A DNA stretch of 25,202 nucleotides from a virus. The notes below the pieces were generated by a model that saw nothing but the letters and a program-made list of their open reading frames with translations, made no database searches and was not told the origin of the DNA. A program made the position numbers and the translations under genes. The DNA lies in the IMG/VR virus record IMGVR_UViG_3300031658_000107, positions 1-25,202 of that record. The stretch is one strand, 5' to 3'. Below, piece by piece: positions 5,976 through 13,203 of the stretch. Numbering within the stretch: the first letter of the stretch is position 1; each line of letters starts with the position of its first letter.

Positions 5976-7118
5976 CTATGTGGTTATATTTAACAGTTTG
6001 GCATAAGCAGGGAATAATGCGTTAAATGATTTATTGTTTATTTTATCCATTGCTTCCACATACCGTTTTGTGTCGGCCAGATGTGATGTCTGGCCAGGGT
6101 GTTGTTTCATAAAATCAATAAACGGTTCAAGTTGCTCTATTCCCTGCCAAGCATCATATATCATCGGGCGAGCGTTTTCTGGAATGTGTCGTATTCCGTA
6201 ATACTCGGGCGTAACCAATGGAGCTAGTACAACTTTTATTTTGTTATGCATTGCCCAATCCATTAATTCTGGCAATGCCATAACGTTCAACACCGACACT
6301 GTGGTCATCAAACACAACTCCACATCTGGATGGTCCTGTCTGACTTGTAAATAAAAGTCAACTGCTCGTAGGCAATCCTGCCATTTGCCTGGATACCTAA
6401 GATATTCAAACGCATCGCCTATACCGTCCACTGAAATGTTTATTTCCAGTCGTGGAATTCTGTGCCATTGTTCCACTATCAACGGGTCTGGCATTATGGT
6501 CCCGTTAGTAATGTATTCCAAACTTCTAAAATGTGCCATATTAAGATTTTTTAATAGGTCAACATGCTCAGCAACTTGCCCTAGAAATGGCTCTCCGCCT
6601 ATCAATGTCAATCTTTTCAGATGTTTATACTTTAGTATACTCTGCACATATTGCGAATCGGTTAATCGCTTGGGCACTGCACTGGTCTCATTGAACTTCA
6701 CTGATATTTCATTGTTGGTTGCTTGTAACTTCTTTTCCAATGCAACCCACTTAGTGGAACTTGCCGAGGAACATATGCTACATACCAAATTACATATGTT
6801 GCCGGTGTTCATTTCAATATCAACCACACCATTTTCCAACACCGTGTAATCTATGTCGTTGCCATCCTGGTGGTTGGATTCTGTGTTTATTATCATTCTT
6901 CGACTGAAGCCACCTGCGGCTTCGGTCTCCCAACATTGAAAACAAGCCTCTGGTTCTATACCATTCAAAAAATTCTCTTTGAATTGTGCCAACTGTTTGT
7001 TCTTGGGATAAGTAGATACATCCCGGGGATTCTGATCAGTTCCTGTGAAACAACATGGACTGATGTAGAGTTGCCCTATCACCATGTCGGTCCAAGGAGC
7101 ATAACAAAACCTACCCAT
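5976..7118 (-). CDS. Radical SAM protein with N-terminal cysteine cluster (paralogue B)
   Basis: This 380-residue protein is organised like its neighbour. The N-terminal cysteines are RFCYAPW (C5), CC at 22-23 and CFQCW at 59-63. The radical-SAM motif C-x3-C-x2-C is at C109, C113 and C116 (CNLVCSIC). Then come LIGGEPFLG, EYITNGT and EINISVDGIGDAFEYLRYPGKW, the last closely echoed in paralogue A (YCRYPAKW). Both end with an SFxALxP...LLN/LFN segment. The pair looks like a duplication followed by divergence. It overlaps the helicase gene by 8 nt (7111-7118), so it is transcribed with the replication genes. The substrate is unknown, and the two could act on the same target one after the other or as a heterodimer. 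Confidence 0.85.
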   Translation of the reverse strand: MGRFCYAPWTDMVIGQLYISPCCFTGTDQNPRDVSTYPKNKQLAQFKENFLNGIEPEACFQCWETEAAGGFSRRMIINTESNHQDGNDIDYTVLENGVVDIEMNTGNICNLVCSICSSASSTKWVALEKKLQATNNEISVKFNETSAVPKRLTDSQYVQSILKYKHLKRLTLIGGEPFLGQVAEHVDLLKNLNMAHFRSLEYITNGTIMPDPLIVEQWHRIPRLEINISVDGIGDAFEYLRYPGKWQDCLRAVDFYLQVRQDHPDVELCLMTTVSVLNVMALPELMDWAMHNKIKVVLAPLVTPEYYGIRHIPENARPMIYDAWQGIEQLEPFIDFMKQHPGQTSHLADTKRYVEAMDKINNKSFNALFPAYAKLLNITT

Positions 7119-8517
7119 TTTTCAATCCGGACAGCATGTTTTTTAACTTGGAACTCTGTACTTCTACTTTGGGCACTTTTACTATTTCTCCTGTAACCGA
7201 ATCAAATTGTTCTGCTGCTTGTTTATTTTTAATCTTATCCATAATATAACTGCTCGTTGGGCCCTTTGGCCTTAGTTCGTCTTCGTCTGCATCAGTTATC
7301 TTTAATGTATCTACATCAAATAACAAATCTACCTTTTGACCAACACCTGAACTGGATCTTGTCTTCATTAACTGTAACTGATACCTGCCAGCCTCTTGCA
7401 TTGCTCTGCTCTTATATATACCGAATACGTTGTCTGCTGTATTGATTTTAGATATACCACCTGAAATCATACTATGATCAAAGTCTACTTCTTCAACAGA
7501 ACTTCTATTTAACTGAGATGCAGTCACAAACAATATGCCCAACTCACTTGCTAAGTTACGCAACTCTTCCGATACATATTTGTCCTTTATGAACACGTCA
7601 CTTGGCGCTACTTTAGCACTAACTGGCATTAACAGATCCAAATAATCCACTAGTAAGAAATCAATTTGCTTGCCTGTCTTGATGTGCAGTTCTCTTATAT
7701 ATGCTCTAATGTCGTTTACAGTTGATTGTGCTGGCATATACTTAATCTGAAAATGTCCAGATTTCTTACCTAATATAGATACTTTGGTTGCTACATTATC
7801 TACATCCTTGAAGATTTGCCTGGACGGTATACCGGCCATTATACTATCTATTCTCATTGAACTCAGGCCCTCGCCTAATTCCAATGTTAAATAAACACCA
7901 TTTAACCCTTTCTCTATCCAGTTCACTGCTAAGTTCTGCATAAACAAACTTTTGCCCGAACCTGACCCACCTGCAAATATATTTAGTTCGCCTTTGTTGA
8001 ATCCACCATATAACTTGCGATCTAGCCCAGCCCAGCCCGTTGATACTTGTCCGTTGTTGTCTCGTAATGCTAACAATCTTGCCTTAGGATCAGCGAAATA
8101 ATCTGTACCCATGTCCTTTGTTAATGATATCTGCACAGCATCTTTGATCAGTTTCTCAACTGGGTCGTAGTCTCCTTCTTCCAGCATGTCAGCGGCAGCC
8201 AATATTGCTCTTGAAAGTTCTTGTTTGCGTGTAAACTTTTCAAATTCTGTCAAAAACCAATCGCCGCTAGCATCATCATAGTTTGTTACTGGTTGTAATT
8301 GTGATCCTGTGGCACCTTCTAACACCTGTAACGATGGCAATGAACTATAGTCATTTGCGTATTCGTACATAAAGTCTGCTGTTGCTTTTAGGCTCTTATC
8401 AAAGTTCTGGGGATTGTATATATTTTGAACCCGAGCATATAACTCTGGTTCGTGCAACATCATTTCCAGGAATAACTTTTGAAATGCTGCATTATAATCG
8501 TTTGGTTCACTTGCCAT
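7111..8517 (-). CDS. gp41: Replicative DNA helicase, T4 gp41 / DnaB type
   Basis: The 468-residue protein has an N-terminal helical domain (1-150) and a RecA-like helicase domain. It carries Walker A GGSGSGKS at 183-190, the DnaB-type TLELGEG element near 211, and Walker B FLLVDYLDLL with D291. FVTASQLNR (motif H3) and a C-terminal MKTRSSSGVGQKVDLLFD arginine-finger region follow. It unwinds DNA as a hexamer on the lagging strand and works with the primase encoded just upstream (8507-9550), whose 3' end overlaps this start by 11 nt. T4 encodes the same pair (41 and 61). Length matches the family. Confidence 0.93.
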   Translation of the reverse strand: MASEPNDYNAAFQKLFLEMMLHEPELYARVQNIYNPQNFDKSLKATADFMYEYANDYSSLPSLQVLEGATGSQLQPVTNYDDASGDWFLTEFEKFTRKQELSRAILAAADMLEEGDYDPVEKLIKDAVQISLTKDMGTDYFADPKARLLALRDNNGQVSTGWAGLDRKLYGGFNKGELNIFAGGSGSGKSLFMQNLAVNWIEKGLNGVYLTLELGEGLSSMRIDSIMAGIPSRQIFKDVDNVATKVSILGKKSGHFQIKYMPAQSTVNDIRAYIRELHIKTGKQIDFLLVDYLDLLMPVSAKVAPSDVFIKDKYVSEELRNLASELGILFVTASQLNRSSVEEVDFDHSMISGGISKINTADNVFGIYKSRAMQEAGRYQLQLMKTRSSSGVGQKVDLLFDVDTLKITDADEDELRPKGPTSSYIMDKIKNKQAAEQFDSVTGEIVKVPKVEVQSSKLKNMLSGLKNG

Positions 8518-9550
8518 TTAACTTTCTCTTGTGTAATTCTATTTTAAGTTTTGTATCTAGCATGTTACTTATAATACTTTTCAACGTGAACAATTTTCCA
8601 TATCGTTGTACCGCTTCGCCGGCATCCTTGACGTCTGGACACCACTCTGGAAAAGCAACTGACCAACCGTACTCTAAAGCAGCATTGATTAATGGTATGC
8701 CCGTTGCGTTCATATCTGGCACTACTATTACTTTCTTGCCTAGATGCTCAATAAGATCTGCTTGCTCGGCTGATACTGTATTCGATAACACTGCTACACC
8801 ATTTAGCAGTAAAGCATCTATTGGTCCTTCAAATACCAACACAAACTCGGATTCTGTTATCAATCTGTCTACGCCATATACATAGTTACTGTCTACTTCA
8901 TTTAAGTATTTGGGTTTTATACCTGCACTAAGACTTCGGGCAGTATATCCTACAATTTTATCTTTCCATGTAAATGGAATAATCAATCGCCTGTTCATGG
9001 CAGACTCTTTGCTTTCGGTCCAGTACAGATCTGGCATCTGTGATAGGTCGCCTAGTCTATCACTTGCGTATTCTACTGCTTTTATCAAACCAGGCGGGTA
9101 ATCAGTTGTTCCTTTGAGCTCAAAGAATTCAAGCCATTGCACAAACGACACAGATTCTGGTGGCAGTTTGCGTTCCTTGAATACAATTTCTTCATATTCT
9201 TTTGGTTCCGTATTAACCAGAACATTTATGTCCTGGACACGCATTGCTTCTATAACCATACGATTAATATCGTTGGTTGTGGCACCCATCCAAGTTAATA
9301 ATTTGCGTGTTTTATGATATAGCTTTTTGCCTGGAGTGAAGCCTGTTTTAAATCCACAGTTAAAGCAACTGTATACAATGCCGCCCGTCATTTCGTCCAA
9401 ATGGACACCAGCGCGTCCCCTAGTGTCTTTAGATTCGCCATTATGGACACAGCAAATAGCATTGCCGTGACGCCATCCCTTAGGGCTAACCCGAGTCTTT
9501 CGTGTTGAAGACCAGGTTTTAAGAATAAAATCTGTTACAGTGTTTTGCAT
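8507..9550 (-). CDS. gp61: DNA primase, T4 gp61 / DnaG type
   Basis: The 347-residue protein opens with a zinc-binding domain: CCVH at 33-36 and CFNCGF at 61-66. The catalytic TOPRIM core follows: VLVFEGPIDALLLNG with E241, and VIVVPDMN with D279. The segment RLIIPFTWKDKIVGYTARSL (about 188-207) matches the conserved RNA-polymerase basic motif of DnaG-like enzymes. It makes RNA primers for Okazaki fragments and pairs with the adjoining gp41-type helicase. The start ATG 9550 is 15 nt after the stop of the preceding gene. Confidence 0.92.
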   Translation of the reverse strand: MQNTVTDFILKTWSSTRKTRVSPKGWRHGNAICCVHNGESKDTRGRAGVHLDEMTGGIVYSCFNCGFKTGFTPGKKLYHKTRKLLTWMGATTNDINRMVIEAMRVQDINVLVNTEPKEYEEIVFKERKLPPESVSFVQWLEFFELKGTTDYPPGLIKAVEYASDRLGDLSQMPDLYWTESKESAMNRRLIIPFTWKDKIVGYTARSLSAGIKPKYLNEVDSNYVYGVDRLITESEFVLVFEGPIDALLLNGVAVLSNTVSAEQADLIEHLGKKVIVVPDMNATGIPLINAALEYGWSVAFPEWCPDVKDAGEAVQRYGKLFTLKSIISNMLDTKLKIELHKRKLNGK

Positions 9551-9565
9551 TAAATCCCTCTGGAT

Positions 9566-10351
9566 TTAGTATCTGTATTGAATTTCTGTAAGTGAGCCTG
9601 CTGTCGGCACTTGCTTGAACCGTACAGCGGTATAAACGCCATTCCAATTAAAGGTAGCTGGTACTGTTTGTGCTGTATAACTTTCTGTTTTGATGTTAAC
9701 CCATGCAGCACTTGTAGTCTGTTGTGCTATATTATCCAATGTGCCTTGTACAATGATATCACCTGTATAATTGTTAAATTTGGCAATTGCGGTGTGTAAT
9801 GCATTGTTCTGATTTAGGTTAGCCAAATCAGAAGTAACATTAGATAAACTGTTGGTTGTATCCGTAGCATCCTGTCCTGTAAATGTTGTTAGTATCACTG
9901 ATTTTCTGAAGATTGGGCCGGCACCTAGTTGTACGTCCACTATGCCACGAACACCATAATTATCATCTACATATGTTGGATGATTGTTGCCGTTTAAATC
10001 AGTTTCTACAATCGAATAGTAATACTTGCCTGATTCTATGTGGTACAGATATTGTTCTGACACTGTAACTGTAGCCGCTCCTGTGGAGGCATCTGCAATA
10101 GTCATAGGTAAATCTATTACAATTTGGCGTTCCAAGTTGCGTTCGTCGAACATAACAAATTTAAATTGTTTGTTGCCGATCATCACTCTTTTTTGATCGG
10201 AATCCTTAAATTGAAAAAATAAGTCGTTGTCTACATCCTTGTGTAGTTTTAGATTTGCTGCATACACTATTTTGTTCCTCCTACCTTGAACGTTATCAGA
10301 TATCTGAACCTGTGTTTTGTTTTTATATATATAAACTGTGTTACTTAGCAT
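9566..10351 (-). CDS. Probable virion structural protein, function unknown (261 aa)
   Basis: The protein starts MLSNTVYIYKNKTQVQ and is rich in beta-strand, Asn, Thr and aromatic residues. Segments FFQFKDSDQKR, YYYSIVETDLNG and a C-terminal WNGVYTAVRFKQVP...SLTEIQYRY resemble tail-fibre or baseplate-associated proteins that describe a measured field or sheet. The final FNWNGVYTAVRFKQ pattern occurs, from memory, at the end of many phage structural proteins. I cannot give a specific role. It is the first minus-strand gene after the divergent intergenic region, directly followed by primase and helicase, so a structural gene shares an operon with replication genes. A weak sigma70-type promoter lies upstream (10375-10404). 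Confidence 0.65.
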   Translation of the reverse strand: MLSNTVYIYKNKTQVQISDNVQGRRNKIVYAANLKLHKDVDNDLFFQFKDSDQKRVMIGNKQFKFVMFDERNLERQIVIDLPMTIADASTGAATVTVSEQYLYHIESGKYYYSIVETDLNGNNHPTYVDDNYGVRGIVDVQLGAGPIFRKSVILTTFTGQDATDTTNSLSNVTSDLANLNQNNALHTAIAKFNNYTGDIIVQGTLDNIAQQTTSAAWVNIKTESYTAQTVPATFNWNGVYTAVRFKQVPTAGSLTEIQYRY

Positions 10352-10374
10352 ACTGTATTTATCTCATATTGGCA

Positions 10375-10404
10375 AACATACTACAAAATTAATCAAAGTG
10401 TCTA
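10375..10404 (-). promoter_or_regulatory. Weak sigma70-type promoter for the primase-helicase operon
   Basis: The minus strand has TAGACA, an 18-nt spacer and TATGTT, placing the start about 20 nt before ATG 10351. The -35 box matches 5 of 6 and the -10 box 4 of 6. The TAGAC form of the -35 box is also seen in the promoter at 13731-13759. It is a plausible but unconfirmed early promoter. Confidence 0.35.
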
Positions 10405-10429
10405 CTTTTTACCCTGCTCGAAAATAAAG

Positions 10430-10437
10430 TATAAATA
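10430..10437 (+). promoter_or_regulatory. T4-type late promoter box TATAAATA (plus strand)
   Basis: A perfect TATAAATA lies 25 nt before the ATG (10463) of the only plus-strand gene, which gives a leader of about 18-20 nt. Strand, spacing and exact consensus all fit a late promoter. Confidence 0.75.
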
Positions 10438-10462
10438 TAAACAGAGAGTACATTCAGACTAT

Positions 10463-10846
10463 ATGAGCGATATACACGATACAAAAAAACAACTAATAGA
10501 AAAATACCCATTTATGTCGTATATTACATACGGCGGGAATGGTTATTTGGGCATAATTCAAAACCACAATCCTACTATAACAGGAATATATCATTTTGAT
10601 TCACTTGTACAAAACAAAGATAAACAACAATTCCTGGAACTCGGCAGTGAATGGTGGTGGCAATCAAATCGACAAATACCAATTAACATATTTGTTAAAG
10701 AAGACTGGAGACCGTTTCGTGCTATACTTAAAACATTTAACAGTAAAGACGTAGATTTAGAATTTGGGCCCTGTGTGAATTTACGTGATATTGCAATCAG
10801 GCGCACTAAAAAGAAATCTATTACATTAGTCAGGCGGATTGATTAG
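10463..10846 (+). CDS. Hypothetical protein, only plus-strand gene (127 aa)
   Basis: The 127-residue protein starts MSDIHDTKKQLIEKYPF and contains SYITYGGNGYLGIIQN, TGIYHFDSL, an acidic-aromatic segment GSEWWWQSNRQIPINIF and a basic C-terminus (RRTKKKSITLVRR). It has no cysteine pair, Walker box or membrane segment. The basic tail and compact size suggest a nucleic-acid or protein-binding regulator, but I recognise no family. It stands against the direction of all other genes and has its own perfect late promoter. Its last 4 bases overlap the 3' end of the convergent 34-aa gene. A purine run AGAGAG lies 13-18 nt before the ATG, a poor ribosome binding site. It is clearly coding from length and promoter context. 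Confidence 0.7.
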   Translation: MSDIHDTKKQLIEKYPFMSYITYGGNGYLGIIQNHNPTITGIYHFDSLVQNKDKQQFLELGSEWWWQSNRQIPINIFVKEDWRPFRAILKTFNSKDVDLEFGPCVNLRDIAIRRTKKKSITLVRRID

Positions 10847-10947
10847 CGCATCATTAAAATCTGGGCACCTATCACGCCTACTCCCGGCAACACAAATCCA
10901 ATTATCATTAATCCCATTGCCAACCAAAACATATAATCAATTTTCAT
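10843..10947 (-). CDS. 34-aa single-pass membrane peptide
   Basis: This small ORF starts MKIDYMFWLAMGLMIIGF and ends VIGAQILMMR. Nearly the whole peptide is one hydrophobic helix with G-x-x-G/P spacing and a positive C-terminal residue. Its ATG overlaps the stop of the polymerase-like gene (ATGA at 10944-10947), as at other gene junctions here. It converges on the plus-strand gene, overlapping its stop by 4 nt. It could be an inner-membrane peptide acting on host physiology or lysis timing. Evidence for translation is the overlap and the consistent membrane character. It is too short for a family assignment. Confidence 0.6.
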   Translation of the reverse strand: MKIDYMFWLAMGLMIIGFVLPGVGVIGAQILMMR

Positions 10948-11540
10948 TCTGCCTCTTCTATTAGGCTCATGTGTACGTGTACTGCCATAGCATACGATAT
11001 TGCATGTGATTTACGAAACGTATAACCATCATTCTCATTCCTATCCCACACAGTTTTCTCGACAACAGACCATTCGGTATGTCGCAAATGCTTCTTGCCA
11101 GGCCGAATGATTGCCAAGAACATGGCCATCTCTGTTATAGAGGTTGGCTGCATTTCCGCTAACAAATCGTAATAATTGCTAATGTGAACAATTTTGCTAA
11201 CAAATTCAGCATCTGTTGCTAATCTGTGCCAGTTTGGCTCTTTTGCTAATAATTGATCGAGATGCTCTTCGTTGCGTACTGTGTCGTATACTCCTAAGTT
11301 GAGAAAATCCAACTTAAAATAACCACGACCTTCTGCTACTTTATGGTCAAGTGCAGCATTGCCTGTAATTGGATCTGTTGCTATTGCTGTGTAGTACATG
11401 CCTGTGTTATGCTTCCTGGCCACATTGTCTTTAATAATAGACGCAGGTATTCCACCCAACAGCGCAATGGCAGTATCGCGGTCGCCGAAATCTATATCAA
11501 TATCCGGGTTATTAAAGTTTTTTGTTAAAACCTGATTCAT
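10944..11540 (-). CDS. Miniature DNA polymerase III alpha (DnaE)-like protein
   Basis: In 198 residues this protein keeps the signature blocks of C-family DNA polymerases, in order. PDIDIDF (12-18) corresponds to the PDFDVDF palm motif with two catalytic aspartates. KLDFLNL (76-82) corresponds to KFDFLGL with the third aspartate. SITEMAMFLAIIRPGKKHL (134-152) corresponds to the SxxDLxAxxALxRPGP block, and YTFRKSHAISYAMAVH (173-188) to YxFNKSHAAAYA. A bacterial alpha subunit has over 1000 residues and about 150 between the first two blocks; here there are about 60. The PHP domain, fingers, beta-binding tail and OB domain are absent. It is probably a degenerate or repurposed polymerase core, perhaps a DNA- or nucleotide-binding accessory. 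It overlaps the upstream zinc-finger gene by 29 nt. Confidence 0.7.
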   Translation of the reverse strand: MNQVLTKNFNNPDIDIDFGDRDTAIALLGGIPASIIKDNVARKHNTGMYYTAIATDPITGNAALDHKVAEGRGYFKLDFLNLGVYDTVRNEEHLDQLLAKEPNWHRLATDAEFVSKIVHISNYYDLLAEMQPTSITEMAMFLAIIRPGKKHLRHTEWSVVEKTVWDRNENDGYTFRKSHAISYAMAVHVHMSLIEEAE

Positions 11541-12222
11541 CTAATATCTCTCTAATCCATTTTACTTCTTCTGCGTACTTATCGAACTTGGCTACCCAGA
11601 AGTCAGGATCTAGCCATTTAAATGCTATAACCAGTTGTTCTTCCGAGAATGTACTTAATGAATTTACACCCTGATCACAGTTCAATAAGAACCAAGGACT
11701 TAGTCTGCCGTTTATTATTAAGTTGATTATTGCGCCTGGACCTGCTGCTGTAAAAAAATCTGATATGTCAACCTCATGGGCTGTGGACCACCGCCCCAGC
11801 TCTGCTATTGTACGAATAACACCAGCTTCAGGATTCTCCTTTTTCATTAGTTCAATTACAAACTTCTCATAGTATCTGTCCTTTGTCCACCAATCCAATT
11901 TTATATTGTCTTTTAGTAACGCAACTACAAATTCTGCTTGGTTTACAGCTCGTATTTGATGCATGTGCCATCCAAATTTTACAAATGCTGTATAGTACGA
12001 ACAGCCTTCAAAATCATCATATGTACGCTCCTTGTTGGATTGAGTAGATCTGTAAAATTGCTGGTATGCCTGCATGCCCAACCGGGGCCCTAGTTCATTG
12101 CGTTGCAAGAATCGTCGTTTGGCCTGACATTGATGCACAACCAACGTCTTTTCTCTTACAAATTCCTTGTTACAGAATTTACAAGCAAATTTACTTGAAG
12201 ATGGCGTTGATAGTTTTGTCAT
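11512..12222 (-). CDS. Zinc-finger protein of unknown function (236 aa)
   Basis: The N-terminus has one zinc-finger-like unit, CKFCNKEFVREKTLVVHQC (C14, C17, H30, C32), close to a C2H2/C2HC finger. After a basic stretch (KRRFLQR) comes a helical body with YYTAFVKFGWHMHQI and LSPWFLLNC, and it ends EVKWIREILDESGFNKKL. Phage proteins of this build (finger plus about 200-residue domain) are common in marine T4-like phages, and a DNA-binding or transcription role is often guessed. It overlaps the genes on both sides (29 nt and 32 nt), within a replication-associated operon. Confidence 0.65.
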   Translation of the reverse strand: MTKLSTPSSSKFACKFCNKEFVREKTLVVHQCQAKRRFLQRNELGPRLGMQAYQQFYRSTQSNKERTYDDFEGCSYYTAFVKFGWHMHQIRAVNQAEFVVALLKDNIKLDWWTKDRYYEKFVIELMKKENPEAGVIRTIAELGRWSTAHEVDISDFFTAAGPGAIINLIINGRLSPWFLLNCDQGVNSLSTFSEEQLVIAFKWLDPDFWVAKFDKYAEEVKWIREILDESGFNKKL

Positions 12223-12790
12223 TGTAACCCAAGTTTAAAGCATATGCCTTAATTTCTTTGTTTGTGAGTGTGGACATTAATAATGCAATCTCGTTATCAT
12301 TTAACGTAGGATATTGATCTATTAGAAACTTCTTAACACCGGGCTTAGTTGCTTTGGTTTTTTCTTTTTTCTTGTACCCAATCCATTCGTGTTTCATTGC
12401 GCCCATGCCAGGAGAACATGTTGTGGCCATTAACCATACCAGTTTAGGATGCTTGTTTACACCAGTCATTAGATCTAACATGTTTACATTGAACCGCTGA
12501 TTGGTTGCTTCCAACCACCACTCATCCATTTCTGCCAATGGATGATTTACTACAGATGCCCAGCGCACCATTACATATGGAGAGAATCCTTTCTTTTCTT
12601 GCTCGTTAAGATTATCGTAGAACGTTCTGTTCTTTTTATCCATGGCCCGCAAAGCATCAAACATATTCAGTTTGTACTTAACGTCAGGATTCATATTTGT
12701 GCCTTCCATCAGATATCGTTTGATCTTGTCGTCTTCTGATTCGGCCATTGGCCTGTCTGTGCCAAACAATGTTTGAAATGGGTCGCTCAT
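12191..12790 (-). CDS. Possible clamp-loader small subunit (gp62-like), uncertain
   Basis: The 199-residue helical protein starts MSDPFQTLFGTDRPMAESE. It has FSPYVMVRWASVV in the middle, then EATNQRFNVNMLDLM and HPKLVWLMATTCSPG, then basic KKKEKTKATK and a C-terminal region of short helices ending GYNDKTINAIFK. The order of an FxPxxxxRWxS segment, a short hydrophobic helix, a basic W-containing stretch and a C-terminal helix bundle resembles divergent gp62 proteins of T4-like phages. gp62 forms the clamp loader with gp44. No exact motif proves this. The start uses TAATG (stop of the 35-aa gene overlaps by 1 nt). If correct, a gp44 partner must lie outside this window. Confidence 0.45.
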   Translation of the reverse strand: MSDPFQTLFGTDRPMAESEDDKIKRYLMEGTNMNPDVKYKLNMFDALRAMDKKNRTFYDNLNEQEKKGFSPYVMVRWASVVNHPLAEMDEWWLEATNQRFNVNMLDLMTGVNKHPKLVWLMATTCSPGMGAMKHEWIGYKKKEKTKATKPGVKKFLIDQYPTLNDNEIALLMSTLTNKEIKAYALNLGYNDKTINAIFK

Positions 12791-12897
12791 TAAACAGGAC
12801 CTGCATTTTTACCTAACTCTTTGCTATGCTCGTCTTGAGTTATAGCATTCACTAGTGCTGTTGTGAGAATTGTTTTTGTCATTCCTACTACACTCAT
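12790..12897 (-). CDS. 35-aa micro-protein
   Basis: The ORF starts MSVVGMTKTILTTALVN and ends HSKELGKNAGPV. Its ATG overlaps the stop of the 38-aa gene upstream (ATGA at 12894-12897), and its stop overlaps the next ATG by one base (TAATG at 12788-12792). The first half is a mildly hydrophobic helix with no charged cluster. A longer frame reaches back to 13014, but that upstream part overlaps the 38-aa zinc peptide and reads poorly, so I chose this start. Function is unknown. Confidence 0.5.
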   Translation of the reverse strand: MSVVGMTKTILTTALVNAITQDEHSKELGKNAGPV

Positions 12898-13010
12898 GGT
12901 GTGTCTCTCTCTAATTTGCGTTTGCAATGGATGCACTCCAATTCGTTGTATAGGACCGTCTTGCCATCCTCTGATATCTTGCACCAATAATTGTGCCTTC
13001 CCAAAAACAT
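12894..13010 (-). CDS. 38-aa zinc-ribbon micro-protein (DUF1660-like)
   Basis: It starts MFLGRHNYWCKISEDGK and contains C10 and CIHC (29-32). This resembles small phage/prophage peptides of the DUF1660 type, in which LxGH is followed by a Cys, a DGK turn and a C-x-x-C. In that family the usual start lies a few residues earlier (…RCxFLGxH). Here the codons just upstream encode LLSKSRC and include a TTG, so the true start may be about 24-27 nt farther and overlap the previous gene. It probably binds zinc; the role is unknown. Confidence 0.5.
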   Translation of the reverse strand: MFLGRHNYWCKISEDGKTVLYNELECIHCKRKLERDTP

Positions 13011-13020
13011 ACATCTCGAT

Positions 13021-13203
13021 TTACTTAACAATTGTTTGATAAACATAAACATAACCACATCCTCCGCAATACATTGTTGCATATTCCTCAAAACCCGCAA
13101 CGCCGTTATTAATTTGTTTTGTTGTAAGGGACATACATTGGTCTGCTGCACTGGTCCAGTTATGTCCCATCAATCCACACCACCACCGTTTTAAGTTTAC
13201 CAT
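13021..13203 (-). CDS. 60-aa zinc-ribbon protein
   Basis: The protein starts MVNLKRWWCGLMGHNW, which again has the CGLMGH element seen in small phage zinc peptides, and has YCGGCGYVYVYQ near the end. C9/H14 and the C-x-x-C pair (46-49) could bind one zinc ion. It looks like a longer relative of the 38-aa gene next to it. It overlaps the 166-aa gene by 7 nt (13197-13203). Function is unknown. Confidence 0.6.
   Translation of the reverse strand: MVNLKRWWCGLMGHNWTSAADQCMSLTTKQINNGVAGFEEYATMYCGGCGYVYVYQTIVK

Noticed and set aside
10356-10363. GATAAATA late-type box before the 261-aa gene
   Set aside because: It ends only 4 nt before the ATG, so the transcript would start at or after the start codon. 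I kept the weak sigma70 element upstream instead.
12898-13014. Longer frame (74 aa) reaching back to 13014
   Set aside because: The extra part covers the 38-aa zinc peptide in another frame and lacks a protein-like pattern, while ATGA coupling supports the start at 12897.
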